Shown: piece after piece, positions 17,904-26,600 of the stretch
Position numbering within the stretch: the first letter of the stretch is position 1
Layout of the letters: every line of letters starts with the position of its first letter
Assembly (NCBI RefSeq): GCF_900105045.1
Contig: NZ_LT629739.1
Location: forward strand, 3,162,001-3,226,000
DNA from: Brevibacterium picturae
GTDB lineage: Bacteria > Actinomycetota > Actinomycetes > Actinomycetales > Brevibacteriaceae
Direction: 5' to 3'
DNA: 64,000 nt
The notes under the pieces: model-generated
What the model saw: only the letters and a program-made list of their open reading frames with translations
Database searches by the model: none
What the model was told of the DNA's origin: nothing
Translations under genes and position numbers: made by a program

Positions 17904-20432
17904 TCAGCTCGGTGTCACCGTGCCGTTGCTGCCGTTGACGCTCACCGTCTGTCCCGAGGTGAAGCGGCTGGTGGCGTCCCGGACGGCCATGACTGCAGGC
18001 AGGCCGAGTTCACGGGCCGTGACCGCACCGTGTGAGAGCGCACCGCCGCTTTCCGTGATGACGCCGCTGGCCTGGTAGAACAACGCGGTCCACGCTGGGT
18101 TCGTGGTGCGGGCGACGAGGATGGCGCCATCCGGGAAAGAAGAGAAGTCATCGGGGCTGTGGACGACGAAGACCTCGCCCTCGACCTCACCGGGACTGCC
18201 GGCAGTGCCCTTGATGAAGTCACCGTCGGTATCGTCGCCGACCTCGGGCGCACGACCGTGCTCCCACTCGGGAGTCCGGGTGACCGCTTCCTGGTACCCG
18301 GCCTTGTTCTTGGCCGCGATCGCAGTCAGGCCGGCCAGCGCCTCGGCGGGGGAGTGCTGCCCGCTGCCATCGGCGGCATCCGCGGCACGGATCGCCTCAT
18401 CCAAGGGCTCGTAGTTGATGAAGTAGACATCCATGGGGTCGGTGAGAACGCCGACGTTGACGAGGCGCTGGCCCAGTTCGCGCAGGGCTCGGCGCATCGG
18501 CAGCGTCAGGCGTGTGGTCTGGTAGTGCTCCAGGTCATCGAGTGCCGTGTACGAGCGTGCCAAGCGGATGACCTCCTGCACCAGATAGCGCAGCTTCTCC
18601 GGGGCGGCATTGACCACGGCTCGCTCAGTCTCGGCTTGCAGGACCTTGCGCTCCATGTCTGAGTCCGCCGAGGCGTTCGTGGCCCGATCGGCCAGGAGGC
18701 GGAGCTGATCGAGGACGATGTGCGGGGCCTCGACCCAGGTCGGATGGTAGGCGTCGAAGTCGAGCTCACGGTGGCCGTGCTTGGCGAGGAAAGTGTCGAA
18801 CTCGGCAGCGAAGTCGGGGAAGTCACCGAGGACCGTCAGTCCCTCCTCGCCCGTGTGACTGCGCAGCGCAGACAGCAGCTTGGGACTGCTGCGCACGGTG
18901 CGAGAGAGCTCCCAGAGTTCGGCGTTGACCTGCGAGGTCTTCGTCTCAGTCGATGTCAGGAGTCGCTCGAACACGAGCTGCGCCGTCTCCTTGTCCACCG
19001 CCATCTCGAGCATGTGCGACAGGGCCTTGTAGAGGGTCTGCTGCGTCAGTGAGATCGCGATGTTGGGGCGGAAATACTCGGTGCCAAGGTCGCTGATGGC
19101 GATCACGTGATCCCACACCTCGGCCAGTGACTTGTCCTCCAACGGTTCGTGGGAGAGCTTGCCGATGCCCATGAGGTACGTGTCGAGATCGCGCATCCAC
19201 TGCACCGGCAACTCCTGCACCCACCCGAACTGAGATGCGATCTCCGGCAGCGATTCGGTGATGGTCTCGACGCTGGAGAGCATCTTGGTCGGCAGCCTGC
19301 CGGCGTAGAGGTCGACGGCCGTCTGGTTGCCGTAGATGTAGAAGTCGCGCATGACGAACCATTTGTCGTCAAACGGCGGCAGACCCATGAGATCGAAGCT
19401 GTGGTTGAGCGAGTGGTGGAATCCTGCCTCGACGAGGTCCCAGGTCAGAGGCGTCACCGGCGTGGGAAAGCGTTCGGCCGATTCGTCGCGGGTCCACCGG
19501 GGTGCGACTCGAGTGATCGGCCGCGACTGCAGGAGGAAGAGATCGTCACCGCTGAAGGCCCACTCGATGTCCTGTGGGAATCCGAAGTGGTCCTCTGCCA
19601 GCACCGACAGTTCGGCCACCGCTTGGGCCTGGTCCGCGCTCAGTGCCGGACGAGTCCGCTGATCCTCGCCGAGGTGGACGACCGTTGTCCGTCCAGCGCC
19701 GTGGGCGCGCATGACGAGTGCCTTCGGCTTGTCCGCGAGCTCGGCCGCGACCTGTGCGCCGTCGGCGCGAGCGATTCGGAATTCGTCGACCGGCTCCTCT
19801 CCGCCGACGACGGTCTCGCCGAGGCCGAACGCCGCATTGATGAGGACCTCGTCCGTGTTGCCGCGCACCGGGTCGACGGAGAACGCGACCCCGGCAGCTT
19901 CCTCGGGGCCGACCGCGACCATGAGCTGAACGACGACGGCCATCTTCGCCTCCAGCTGGTCGACGCCGAGCTGCTGGCGGTAGCGGAAGGCGTGGGGATT
20001 CCACAGGGACGCATAGCAGTCACGCACCGCCTCGGCGATGGCTTCGGTTCCGCGCACACCAAGGTAGGTGTCGTGCTGACCGGCGAAGGCCGCGCCCGGC
20101 AGGTCCTCCATGGTTCCCGACGACCGGACCGCCACCGCCTGGTCGCTCAGGCGTGCTGCGGTGGCAGCTGCCTCGAACTCGGCAAGCCAAGAAGCAGGAA
20201 ACGGGGTGCTGCGGATGAGCTCGCCGATCGCCTCGGCAGGATGTTCGCTGGTCATGAGCTCGGTGATCCGAGCCTGCAGGGGTGCGACGAACTGCGTGTA
20301 GGCGTCGGCGGTGACGATGAAGCCGCCGGGCACGGGCAGGTCCTGCGCGGACTTCGCGAGGCTGGCGCCCTTGCCGCCGCTGGTCGACAGTTCGGTGGCG
20401 AGGGGATCGGTGAAGCCGAGGGTGAGTGTCAC
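17904..20432 (-). CDS. PEP-synthase-like phosphotransferase, probable rifampicin phosphotransferase homolog
   Basis: 842 residues from GTG 20432, with TAGGAG upstream. The N-terminal third is an ATP-binding domain of the PEP synthase/PPDK family: GGKGASLAK, AVRSSGTMEDLPGAAFAGQ, AFGLGETVVGG and IEWAF...LFLLQSRPIT. A large middle domain (about 320-750) lacks the PEP synthase TIM barrel and resembles the substrate-binding region of Rph enzymes. The C-terminal swivelling domain has GGALSHGAVTARELGLPAV, whose His801 should carry the phosphate. Domain order and length (Rph is about 865) fit rifampicin phosphotransferase, which inactivates the drug with ATP. I see no rifamycin-associated promoter element upstream, so an uncharacterised relative is equally possible. 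Confidence 0.75.
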   Translation of the reverse strand: MTLTLGFTDPLATELSTSGGKGASLAKSAQDLPVPGGFIVTADAYTQFVAPLQARITELMTSEHPAEAIGELIRSTPFPASWLAEFEAAATAARLSDQAVAVRSSGTMEDLPGAAFAGQHDTYLGVRGTEAIAEAVRDCYASLWNPHAFRYRQQLGVDQLEAKMAVVVQLMVAVGPEEAAGVAFSVDPVRGNTDEVLINAAFGLGETVVGGEEPVDEFRIARADGAQVAAELADKPKALVMRAHGAGRTTVVHLGEDQRTRPALSADQAQAVAELSVLAEDHFGFPQDIEWAFSGDDLFLLQSRPITRVAPRWTRDESAERFPTPVTPLTWDLVEAGFHHSLNHSFDLMGLPPFDDKWFVMRDFYIYGNQTAVDLYAGRLPTKMLSSVETITESLPEIASQFGWVQELPVQWMRDLDTYLMGIGKLSHEPLEDKSLAEVWDHVIAISDLGTEYFRPNIAISLTQQTLYKALSHMLEMAVDKETAQLVFERLLTSTETKTSQVNAELWELSRTVRSSPKLLSALRSHTGEEGLTVLGDFPDFAAEFDTFLAKHGHRELDFDAYHPTWVEAPHIVLDQLRLLADRATNASADSDMERKVLQAETERAVVNAAPEKLRYLVQEVIRLARSYTALDDLEHYQTTRLTLPMRRALRELGQRLVNVGVLTDPMDVYFINYEPLDEAIRAADAADGSGQHSPAEALAGLTAIAAKNKAGYQEAVTRTPEWEHGRAPEVGDDTDGDFIKGTAGSPGEVEGEVFVVHSPDDFSSFPDGAILVARTTNPAWTALFYQASGVITESGGALSHGAVTARELGLPAVMAVRDATSRFTSGQTVSVNGSNGTVTPS

Positions 20433-20507
20433 GAGTGCTCCTAGGGATGTCTCAGGCGGGAGAGGTCTCAGTTGGGTCGAATATCGAGCGGACGGCGGAC
20501 GTGCCGG

Positions 20508-21674
20508 TCACAGGCGGAAGCGGTTCAGGCCGAGAAGCAGCCAGCCGCACACCGCGCTGAGTATGCCGATTCCGATGACCAGGGGCCAGAAGAACGCGGC
20601 AACGATGAGCACCGGTACCCAGACCATAACCGCTGCGAAGCCGCCGAGGAGGCGGAAGAATGTGACAGTATTGCGACCGTCTGCGCGCGATCCGGCAAAG
20701 GCGGCGGCCCCGAGCACGGGGGCGAAGAGCCACATGAGCACGAGCCCGACCCAGCGCAGCACCGGGAAGGTGGGGGTCGAATCGGTGAGGTCGCCAGTCG
20801 CATTGCGTGCTTCGGTGGCGGAGAAATCACGCTGCAGGTCCAGGAACGCCTGCGCAAACGGGGCCGGGCCTCCCGTGGCAGATCCGCCGCCAGTTCGCCG
20901 GGCGATGTCGAGAGCTCTCGCCTGGATGCGGTCGAAGGTCTCCTCATCGGGGCAGTCCACGGAGACCTCATCGAGTGCTGATCCCATCGCCGAGGCGACC
21001 TCGGCCTCCCACTCGGATCGGTCCCGGCCATTGCGGTCAGGAATCGTGACAGACTTCCCGCGGACCACCTCGGCGCGGGAGCGGAACCGGTCGGGAGTCG
21101 AATAGAACAATCCGACCGGGATGACCTCGAGATCGATGCCCTCCTCGATCAGGGTGCAGGCGATGCGGGCGGCACCCGATTTGTAAGGTTGGGGCCTGTG
21201 GCCCCACTCGCTGCTGGCTTCGGGGAAGATCCCCAGGTCACCGCCTCGGCGAAGGTGGGCAGTGCCGGCTTCGACAGGACTGGCCACCGAGGCGGGGTCG
21301 AGGTTGTAGCGTTCGACGTCCTTGGGGCGCACGACGGGGATGCCGGCGATGAAGAGACGCAGGAACCAGCTGCGGATGAGTTGGATCGAGATGAGGAACT
21401 GGGCTCGCGGGAACGCGGCGAGCACCTGATGGCCGTCGATGGCGCCATTGCGGTGGCTGGAGATGATGAGGCGCGGACGAGCCCGGGATGTGTCCGTCTC
21501 AATCTCGCGGTCGGCCGACTCCTGCCCGCGGTCGACGGATTCGCCGCTGAGGTCGAGGACTCGGATGCGACCGAAGTACAGGGTGCGCATGGCGGCATTG
21601 ATGAACCGGTGCCCCCACCCCAGGGAGGTATCAGATCCCAAGGAGGTGTCCGTTTGATCAGCCTTCGAGGACAT
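20508..21674 (-). CDS. 1-acyl-sn-glycerol-3-phosphate acyltransferase-like membrane protein (PlsC family)
   Basis: 388 residues from ATG 21674, which overlaps the end of the SRPBCC gene by 17 nt; a longer frame to 21797 lies wholly inside that gene. The PlsC motifs are present: SSHRNGAIDGHQ (an H-x4-D variant, with Asn after HR), FPEASSEWG and VPVGL-like IPVGLFYSTP. About 90 residues at the C-terminus form two or three membrane helices. In canonical PlsC motif 1 is NHxxxxD; here it reads SSHRNGAID, so His and Asp are kept at the right spacing. It probably acylates a glycerol- or sugar-lipid precursor at the membrane. Co-transcribed with its upstream neighbour. Confidence 0.8.
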   Translation of the reverse strand: MSSKADQTDTSLGSDTSLGWGHRFINAAMRTLYFGRIRVLDLSGESVDRGQESADREIETDTSRARPRLIISSHRNGAIDGHQVLAAFPRAQFLISIQLIRSWFLRLFIAGIPVVRPKDVERYNLDPASVASPVEAGTAHLRRGGDLGIFPEASSEWGHRPQPYKSGAARIACTLIEEGIDLEVIPVGLFYSTPDRFRSRAEVVRGKSVTIPDRNGRDRSEWEAEVASAMGSALDEVSVDCPDEETFDRIQARALDIARRTGGGSATGGPAPFAQAFLDLQRDFSATEARNATGDLTDSTPTFPVLRWVGLVLMWLFAPVLGAAAFAGSRADGRNTVTFFRLLGGFAAVMVWVPVLIVAAFFWPLVIGIGILSAVCGWLLLGLNRFRL

Positions 21675-22053
21675 CGCGCAGTCGTTCCAGATCCTTCTGC
21701 ACGGCTTCGAGGTCGCGGGCGAATTCCTCGTCGCTGACCCGCGGGAGGCGGTAGACGGTGAAGACGACCTCGCTGACGTCATCGTTGTGGAGCACACGCA
21801 GCGGATTGTGCACGGTGGTGCCGTCCGGGAAGATCACGTCGTGGTCGAGGATCCCGAATTCGATGCCAGAGCGGAAACTGACCTCGACCTCACCCATCGG
21901 CGAATCGGTGATCCACCGCCCGGTCTCGTTGCGGATGCCCTCGCTCAGGCCCGCCGCCCACTGCGGGAGGTTTGCCGGATTACCGGCGAAGACCGCGATG
22001 TCGGAGGGGTCGCGTCGGATCGTCTGCGAAATGTGGCGTGCGTAGAAGCTCAT
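21658..22053 (-). CDS. SRPBCC-family (START-like) protein
   Basis: 131 residues. The pattern MSFYARHISQTIRRDPSDIAVFAGNPANLPQWAAGL is the usual start of the polyketide cyclase/START-like fold, a cavity-forming small protein with varied ligands. A closing helix is seen at DLEAVQKDLERLRDVLEG. No catalytic residues can be assigned. It overlaps the acyltransferase gene and is probably in its operon. Confidence 0.72.
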   Translation of the reverse strand: MSFYARHISQTIRRDPSDIAVFAGNPANLPQWAAGLSEGIRNETGRWITDSPMGEVEVSFRSGIEFGILDHDVIFPDGTTVHNPLRVLHNDDVSEVVFTVYRLPRVSDEEFARDLEAVQKDLERLRDVLEG

Positions 22054-22116
22054 GATCCAAGTGCACCACAGGTGCCGCGATCCGACCAGGGCAATCCGTG
22101 CGTGGCCGTCGGCACC

Positions 22117-22158
22117 GTGACCTCGCCCTACCCGGCAGTGACCTCGCCCTATCCGGCG
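22117..22158. repeat. Two 21-bp tandem units spanning the acyl-CoA ligase stop codon
   Basis: GTGACCTCGCCCTAYCCGGC occurs at 22117 and again at 22138, with a third decayed unit inside the coding region. On the minus strand each unit reads Gly-Glu-Val-x-Ala-Gly-stop, so the end of the gene including its TAG has been duplicated. Confidence 0.8.
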
Positions 22159-23666
22159 GCGACTTCGCCGCGCAGCTTGTGCTTGAGCAGCTTGCCCGAT
22201 GGGTTGCGGGGGAGCTCCTCGGTGATGATGACCTCTCGGGGCAGCTTGTACCGCGCAAGCTTGTCGCCCAGGTAGTCACGCAGTTCTTCGACATCGAAGG
22301 GTCGGCCATCGGCGGTCGTGATGAACGCGACGACCTTGTCGCCCCATTCGGCATCCGGTTTGGCCACTACCGCTACATCAGCGACTCTCTCATGAGCGAT
22401 GATGGCCTCCTCCACTTCGAGGGAGTAGACGTTCTCACCGCCGACGATCATGACGTCCTTGCTGCGGTCGACGATGAAGAGATAGCCGTCCTCGTCGAGC
22501 TTCGCGATATCTCCGCTCTTGTACCAGTCTCCTTCGAACGCGGCCCGCGTCGCCTCTGGATTGTTGAGGTATTCGCGCATTCGGGTGTCACCGGTGAACC
22601 AGATCTCGCCGGTCTCGCCCGGGCCGGCATCTGTGCCATCGGCCTTGACCACGCGCATGGCATTGCCGATCATCGCCGTTCGCCCGATTGACCCGGCCTT
22701 GCGCAGTTGGTCCTCGGGCCGGAGCATGCAGCCGGTGGGCCCCATTTCGCTCATTCCGAACAGGTTGAAGAACTGGTCGGTCCCATAGGCGTCGATGAGC
22801 ATGGCTGCGGTCGACCTGTCGATGGGCGCACCGCCGTAGTTCCAACGCCTGATGGAGGAGAAGTCGTAGTCCGAGAACTCGATGGCGAGCTTCTTCGCCG
22901 TCATCACCGGTGCGACATAGGCGATGGTCGGGCCGAAGAAGGTGGTGATCTTCTCCTCGGCGATGATTGCCATCGAATCCACCGGATGGAACGCACGCTG
23001 GAGGACAATCGTGCCGCCGGTGAGGACGGTGGGAACGAGGCTGATGTTCAGCGGAGCCGAATGCCAGATCGGCATGCAGATGAGATAACGGTCGTCGCTG
23101 TGATATCCCATGTTGAGATTGATGAGGGTCGCGACCTGGGAGATGTTGCGGTGCGAATGCACACACCCTTTGGGTGCGCTCGTGGTGCCCGAGGTGTAGA
23201 GGATCTGCGCGACGTGCTCGTCCGTGAAATCACCCGGCTCAGCGGGCTCGGCCGCCTCCAACTGAGAGTCGAAGCTCGAAGGTGCTGCGGACTCGGTCTC
23301 CAGCCAGGTGATGTCCGGGGCGCCCGCGCGCGCCGTCTCAGCCAGTTCAGCGCTGACGATGCCGAACTTCGCACCGGAATGGTCGATCGTGTACTTGACC
23401 TCGGGGGCTTGTATCTTGTGATTGACCGGCACGACGATGGCGCCCAGGTACCAGGCGCCGAAGGCTGCGAAGACGAACCCCGGTACGTTGAACGTCATGA
23501 TCCCGATGGTGTCACCAGCGACGATGCCGTTGTTCTCGAGGACACGTGCCGCTCTGAGGGCGCGGTCGCGAAGCTCGGCATAGGTGTACCTCTCGTCCCC
23601 ATAGACCAGTGCTTCCTTCTCGGGGTCGCGCAGCACGGTGGAATCGAGCATGGTTCCGAGCTTCAT
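22149..23666 (-). CDS. AMP-binding acyl-CoA ligase
   Basis: 505 residues from ATG 23666, behind AAGGAGAAG. It activates a carboxylic acid to its acyl-AMP and then to the CoA thioester. Motifs of the ANL family in order: YTSGTTSAPKG (phosphate-binding loop, about 170), YGTDQFFNLFGMSEMGPTG, TGDTRMREYLNNPEAT, SGDIAKLDEDGYLFIVDR and the C-terminal catalytic Lys in NPSGKLLKHKL. It is closest in pattern to medium- or long-chain fatty or aromatic acid ligases, and the substrate is open. It is divergent from the TetR gene, which probably controls both sides. Confidence 0.9.
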   Translation of the reverse strand: MKLGTMLDSTVLRDPEKEALVYGDERYTYAELRDRALRAARVLENNGIVAGDTIGIMTFNVPGFVFAAFGAWYLGAIVVPVNHKIQAPEVKYTIDHSGAKFGIVSAELAETARAGAPDITWLETESAAPSSFDSQLEAAEPAEPGDFTDEHVAQILYTSGTTSAPKGCVHSHRNISQVATLINLNMGYHSDDRYLICMPIWHSAPLNISLVPTVLTGGTIVLQRAFHPVDSMAIIAEEKITTFFGPTIAYVAPVMTAKKLAIEFSDYDFSSIRRWNYGGAPIDRSTAAMLIDAYGTDQFFNLFGMSEMGPTGCMLRPEDQLRKAGSIGRTAMIGNAMRVVKADGTDAGPGETGEIWFTGDTRMREYLNNPEATRAAFEGDWYKSGDIAKLDEDGYLFIVDRSKDVMIVGGENVYSLEVEEAIIAHERVADVAVVAKPDAEWGDKVVAFITTADGRPFDVEELRDYLGDKLARYKLPREVIITEELPRNPSGKLLKHKLRGEVAAG

Positions 23667-23694
23667 TGCTTCTCCTTGTGACGAGTGCCATACT

Positions 23695-23717
23695 TTCAAC
23701 AATTGAACCATGATTCA
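23695..23717. promoter_or_regulatory. Candidate TetR operator between acyl-CoA ligase and tetR
   Basis: In the 72-nt divergent gap, TTCAA-CAA-TTGAA (23695-23707) is followed by a second inverted pair TGAA/TTCA ending at 23717. Such a palindrome between divergent genes is the usual place for TetR autoregulation. Binding is not shown by sequence alone. Confidence 0.4.
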
Positions 23718-23738
23718 TTTCTTTGGGGAAGGGCAGCA

Positions 23739-24341
23739 GTGGCCTATCGCGAAACTCCCAGAACTCGCGCCAAAGCCGAGCAGCGGCGTGCCCGAGTCGA
23801 ACGCGCAACCCAGTATGTCATCGCCTCGGGCGGATTCACCGCGGCCAGCATTGCGGCTGTGGCGCGTGAGGCCGAGTGCAGTGCCGGCCTCATCTACACC
23901 TACTTCGACAACCGCGACGAGCTGCTCGGGATCGTGTTTGCCCGTGCCGCTTCGCACGAGCTCGCCGTCGTCGAGGCAGCCGTCGGTGCGTCGACGAGTG
24001 CCGCGGAGGTCGTCGGATCGGTCGTCGACGTCTTCATCCGTCGCGCGGTCGCCGGCCGCACCCTCGCCCACGCACTCCTGTTCGAAGAAGTCCCCGACAC
24101 CGTGCAGATCGAACGCCGAGCACTGCGACGCGGGTATGTCTCCGTGATTGCAGAGGGGCTGAACCACGGGTACTCCGCCGACATCCCCGCCGAGGTGGTG
24201 GCCCGGTCCCTGGTCGGATCCATCGCCGAGAATCTCGTCGACGTCCTCGATCCCGAACAGGCTCCTCCGAGCACTTCCGAGGTCGAATCACTCATCACCG
24301 CACTGTCCACATTCGCGCGCACAGCCATAGGAGAACAATGA
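23739..24341 (+). CDS. TetR-family transcriptional regulator
   Basis: 200 residues from GTG 23739, with GGGGAAGGG upstream; an ATG-less extension to 23685 is unlikely. The helix-turn-helix is clear: FTAASIAAVAREAECSAGLIYTYF, then DNRDELL. The C-terminal ligand domain is generic. It overlaps the next gene (ATGA) and is divergent from the acyl-CoA ligase, so it very likely represses a fatty-acid or branched acid degradation unit and responds to an acyl-CoA. That role is inferred from context. Confidence 0.9.
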   Translation: MAYRETPRTRAKAEQRRARVERATQYVIASGGFTAASIAAVAREAECSAGLIYTYFDNRDELLGIVFARAASHELAVVEAAVGASTSAAEVVGSVVDVFIRRAVAGRTLAHALLFEEVPDTVQIERRALRRGYVSVIAEGLNHGYSADIPAEVVARSLVGSIAENLVDVLDPEQAPPSTSEVESLITALSTFARTAIGEQ

Positions 24342-26017
24342 GCCACGCACCCTCAGCAACCGCACCGGGCACATCCGCCACACACGAGGTCTTCAACCAG
24401 GCGCCACCTCGGCGGGACATCAACGAATTCAGTCTCAACACGGCCCTCGTCGAGGCCGTGGACACATACGCACCACACGCATCGACGGCTGAGCTCGAAC
24501 GCATCGGGGGGCTGGTCGGCAGCGCGGACTTCATCAATGACGCACGCCTGGCCAATGAACACGGACCGGAGCTGAAGACCCACGACGAGTGGGGCAATCG
24601 CATCGATGCGATCGAATTCCACCCCGCCTATCACCGCATCATTTCCGATGCGCTGCGAAGTGGTGCTCACTCACACGCGTGGGCTCATCCCGGACCGGGA
24701 GCGAACGCGGACCGTGCCGCCAGATTCATGCTCTTTTCCCAGATCGAACCCGGCCATGCCTGCCCCGTGTCGATGACGCACGCCGTCATCCCGTCCCTGC
24801 AGGCCGACTCGAGGCTGGCCGACTTCTGGGTCCCGAAGGCCACCGCGAATGACTACGACCCCAGACGTATCGACCCGGCGGAGAAGACCGCGGTCACCTT
24901 CGGAATGGCGATGACCGAGAAACAGGGCGGCTCGGACGTGCGGGCGAACACCACCCGCGCGATCCAAGACGGCGACCACTATCTCATCACCGGACACAAA
25001 TGGTTCTGCTCGGCGCCGCAGTCCGATGCATTCCTCGTCCTCGCCCACCTCGAGGAGGGGCTGAGCTGCTTCGTCGTTCCCCGCATCCTGCCCGGTGGCG
25101 GCCTCAACACTGTCCGAATCCAACGGCTCAAGGACAAACTGGGCAACCACTCCAATGCTTCCTCGGAGATCGAGTTCGACTCCACGGACGGGTGGCTGCT
25201 GGGGCAGCCGGGCAAGGGTGTGCGCACGATCATCGAGATGGTCTCCCAGACTCGCCTCGACTGCGTCCTCGGATCCACGGCGGGCATGCGCCAGTCCGTG
25301 GCAGAGGCCGCCTGGCATGCTCGCGGACGCGCTGCGTTCGGTGCGAGACTGATCGACCAGCCACTCATGCGCGCCGTCATCGCCGACCTGCAGCTCGAAT
25401 CCGAAGCCGCCACCTTCACTGCCATGCACCTGGCCTCCGTCCACGATGACGACAGTGCCGACGCCGCAGACTTCCGACGTCTGGCCACCGCGGTCGGCAA
25501 GTACTGGATCTGCAAGCGCGGACCCGAACACGCCTACGAGGCACTCGAATGCCTGGGCGGAAACGGGTACACGGAGGCCTTCCCGCTGGCCCGTCGGTAC
25601 CGTGAACAGCCGGTGATGGCCGTGTGGGAAGGGTCCGGCAATGTCATCGTCCTCGACGTGCTGCGCGCCCTGGGGCGGGAGCCGAGAACGGCGAAGGCCT
25701 TCCTCGGTTTCCTCGAGACCGGACTGGGTCGCCACCCGGACTTCGATGCCGCCTACGACGGACTCGCCGGTTCCCTCCAGTCCTCACTTGAGGCTGTCAC
25801 CAGCGGAGATCCTGCCAGAATCGCAGGAGTTCAGCGCAGTGGCCGGGTTCTGGTGGAGAAGATGGCGCTGCTCATGCAGTCGGCGATCCTCTTCGACTCC
25901 GCCCCCGCCGAGGTGGCAGCCGGGTTCGCGTCGGCACGTCTGGGGCCTAGTCGGGGCCGGGAATACGGCGCCCTGCCGAGTGATATCGACATCGACTTCC
26001 TCGTCGAACGGGCCTGA
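24338..26017 (+). CDS. Acyl-CoA dehydrogenase, AidB type
   Basis: 559 residues from ATG 24338, which overlaps the tetR stop codon; the open frame upstream is a shadow of tetR. AidB-type features are the long N-terminal region, EPGHACPVSMTHAVIPSL, MTEKQGGSDVRANTT (FAD/substrate loop), GHKWFCSAPQSDAFLVLA, VSQTRLDCVLGS and YEALECLGGNGYTE with the Glu-rich active-site end, then WEGSGNVIVLDVLRAL. E. coli AidB binds DNA and has weak isovaleryl-CoA dehydrogenase activity. Here the neighbouring CoA ligase and TetR point to acyl-CoA metabolism. Confidence 0.9.
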   Translation: MSHAPSATAPGTSATHEVFNQAPPRRDINEFSLNTALVEAVDTYAPHASTAELERIGGLVGSADFINDARLANEHGPELKTHDEWGNRIDAIEFHPAYHRIISDALRSGAHSHAWAHPGPGANADRAARFMLFSQIEPGHACPVSMTHAVIPSLQADSRLADFWVPKATANDYDPRRIDPAEKTAVTFGMAMTEKQGGSDVRANTTRAIQDGDHYLITGHKWFCSAPQSDAFLVLAHLEEGLSCFVVPRILPGGGLNTVRIQRLKDKLGNHSNASSEIEFDSTDGWLLGQPGKGVRTIIEMVSQTRLDCVLGSTAGMRQSVAEAAWHARGRAAFGARLIDQPLMRAVIADLQLESEAATFTAMHLASVHDDDSADAADFRRLATAVGKYWICKRGPEHAYEALECLGGNGYTEAFPLARRYREQPVMAVWEGSGNVIVLDVLRALGREPRTAKAFLGFLETGLGRHPDFDAAYDGLAGSLQSSLEAVTSGDPARIAGVQRSGRVLVEKMALLMQSAILFDSAPAEVAAGFASARLGPSRGREYGALPSDIDIDFLVERA

Positions 26018-26086
26018 GCCGGTTTCCGCGGTGAGTCAGATTCCGCGGTGGACCCAACGGGCGTGAGTCAGCCTCTGCGGTGGGCC
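26014..26086. repeat. Imperfect tandem units after the AidB-like stop codon
   Basis: GTGAGTCAGATTCCGCGGTG (26031) and GTGAGTCAGCCTCTGCGGTG (26063) are close copies, and a shorter third copy beginning CTGAGCCGG overlaps the stop codon. The units lie in the gap before the convergent small gene. Confidence 0.65.
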
Positions 26087-26526
26087 GAGCGGCAGCGGCG
26101 CCGGTCGAGTAAGAGATTGCGCGAGCCGATCCTGCGGCGGCGCATCGTGCACTCCGCCGGTCCGTTGAAGTCCGGACGAGGCGTACGCGTAAGACCGGAG
26201 TGAGGAGCATTGTGTTCGTCGGCCGCCCAGTCCTCGTCTCGGCGCTGCCCGAACTCCGAGCGATCGATGAACGCGCGGAGCTCGGCGATGAGCGTGCGTT
26301 GGAGTTCATCGACCGATTCGGTGCCCTCCGAGTATTCGAGGGGGATGTCGACGGCTTCTCGCTCGGCGACGACTCTGACGATCCACTTACCTTCGTCGGC
26401 AGGATCGTGATTCATCCCGTAGCTGTCCCATTCGTCGTTGGCGAACATGCCGAGCACGACCGGAGCGATGACCTTGTTGAGGAGGAACTCTTCCGTCAAT
26501 TCGGTGTTGTCCATGTCATCCACCAT
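26068..26526 (-). CDS. Small acidic protein of unknown function
   Basis: 152 residues from ATG 26526, with AGGAG 11 nt upstream; ATG 26514 (MDNTELTEEF) is an alternative. I do not recognise the family. The first 105 residues are well behaved and acidic (MFANDEWDSYGMNHDPADEGKW, EREAVDIPLEYSEG, then a predicted helix VDELQRTLIAELRAFIDRSEFGQRRDEDW). The last 40 residues are Arg-rich and read into the repeat next to the AidB-like gene, which suggests that the original stop codon was lost. It is divergent from the pseudouridine synthase gene. Confidence 0.6.
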   Translation of the reverse strand: MVDDMDNTELTEEFLLNKVIAPVVLGMFANDEWDSYGMNHDPADEGKWIVRVVAEREAVDIPLEYSEGTESVDELQRTLIAELRAFIDRSEFGQRRDEDWAADEHNAPHSGLTRTPRPDFNGPAECTMRRRRIGSRNLLLDRRRCRSAHRRG

Positions 26527-26588
26527 AGAACGTTGCGCTCCTGATCTCTCGTAGGCCCCCGTGCCCCGAGCGACTGCGTGTCGACGGC

Positions 26589-26594
26589 TAAACT
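26589..26594 (+). promoter_or_regulatory. -10 box for a leaderless rluA-type mRNA
   Basis: TAAACT, exactly 6 nt before ATG 26601, with no ribosome-binding site. Confidence 0.5.
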
Positions 26595-26600
26595 GGTCCG

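Noticed and set aside
20433..20507. Rifamycin-associated element upstream of the Rph-like gene
   Set aside because: No matching inverted element could be found in the leader.
23876..24337. Long N-terminal extension of the AidB-like frame
   Set aside because: It lies inside tetR in another frame and is Arg-rich; the ATG at 24338 begins the family sequence.
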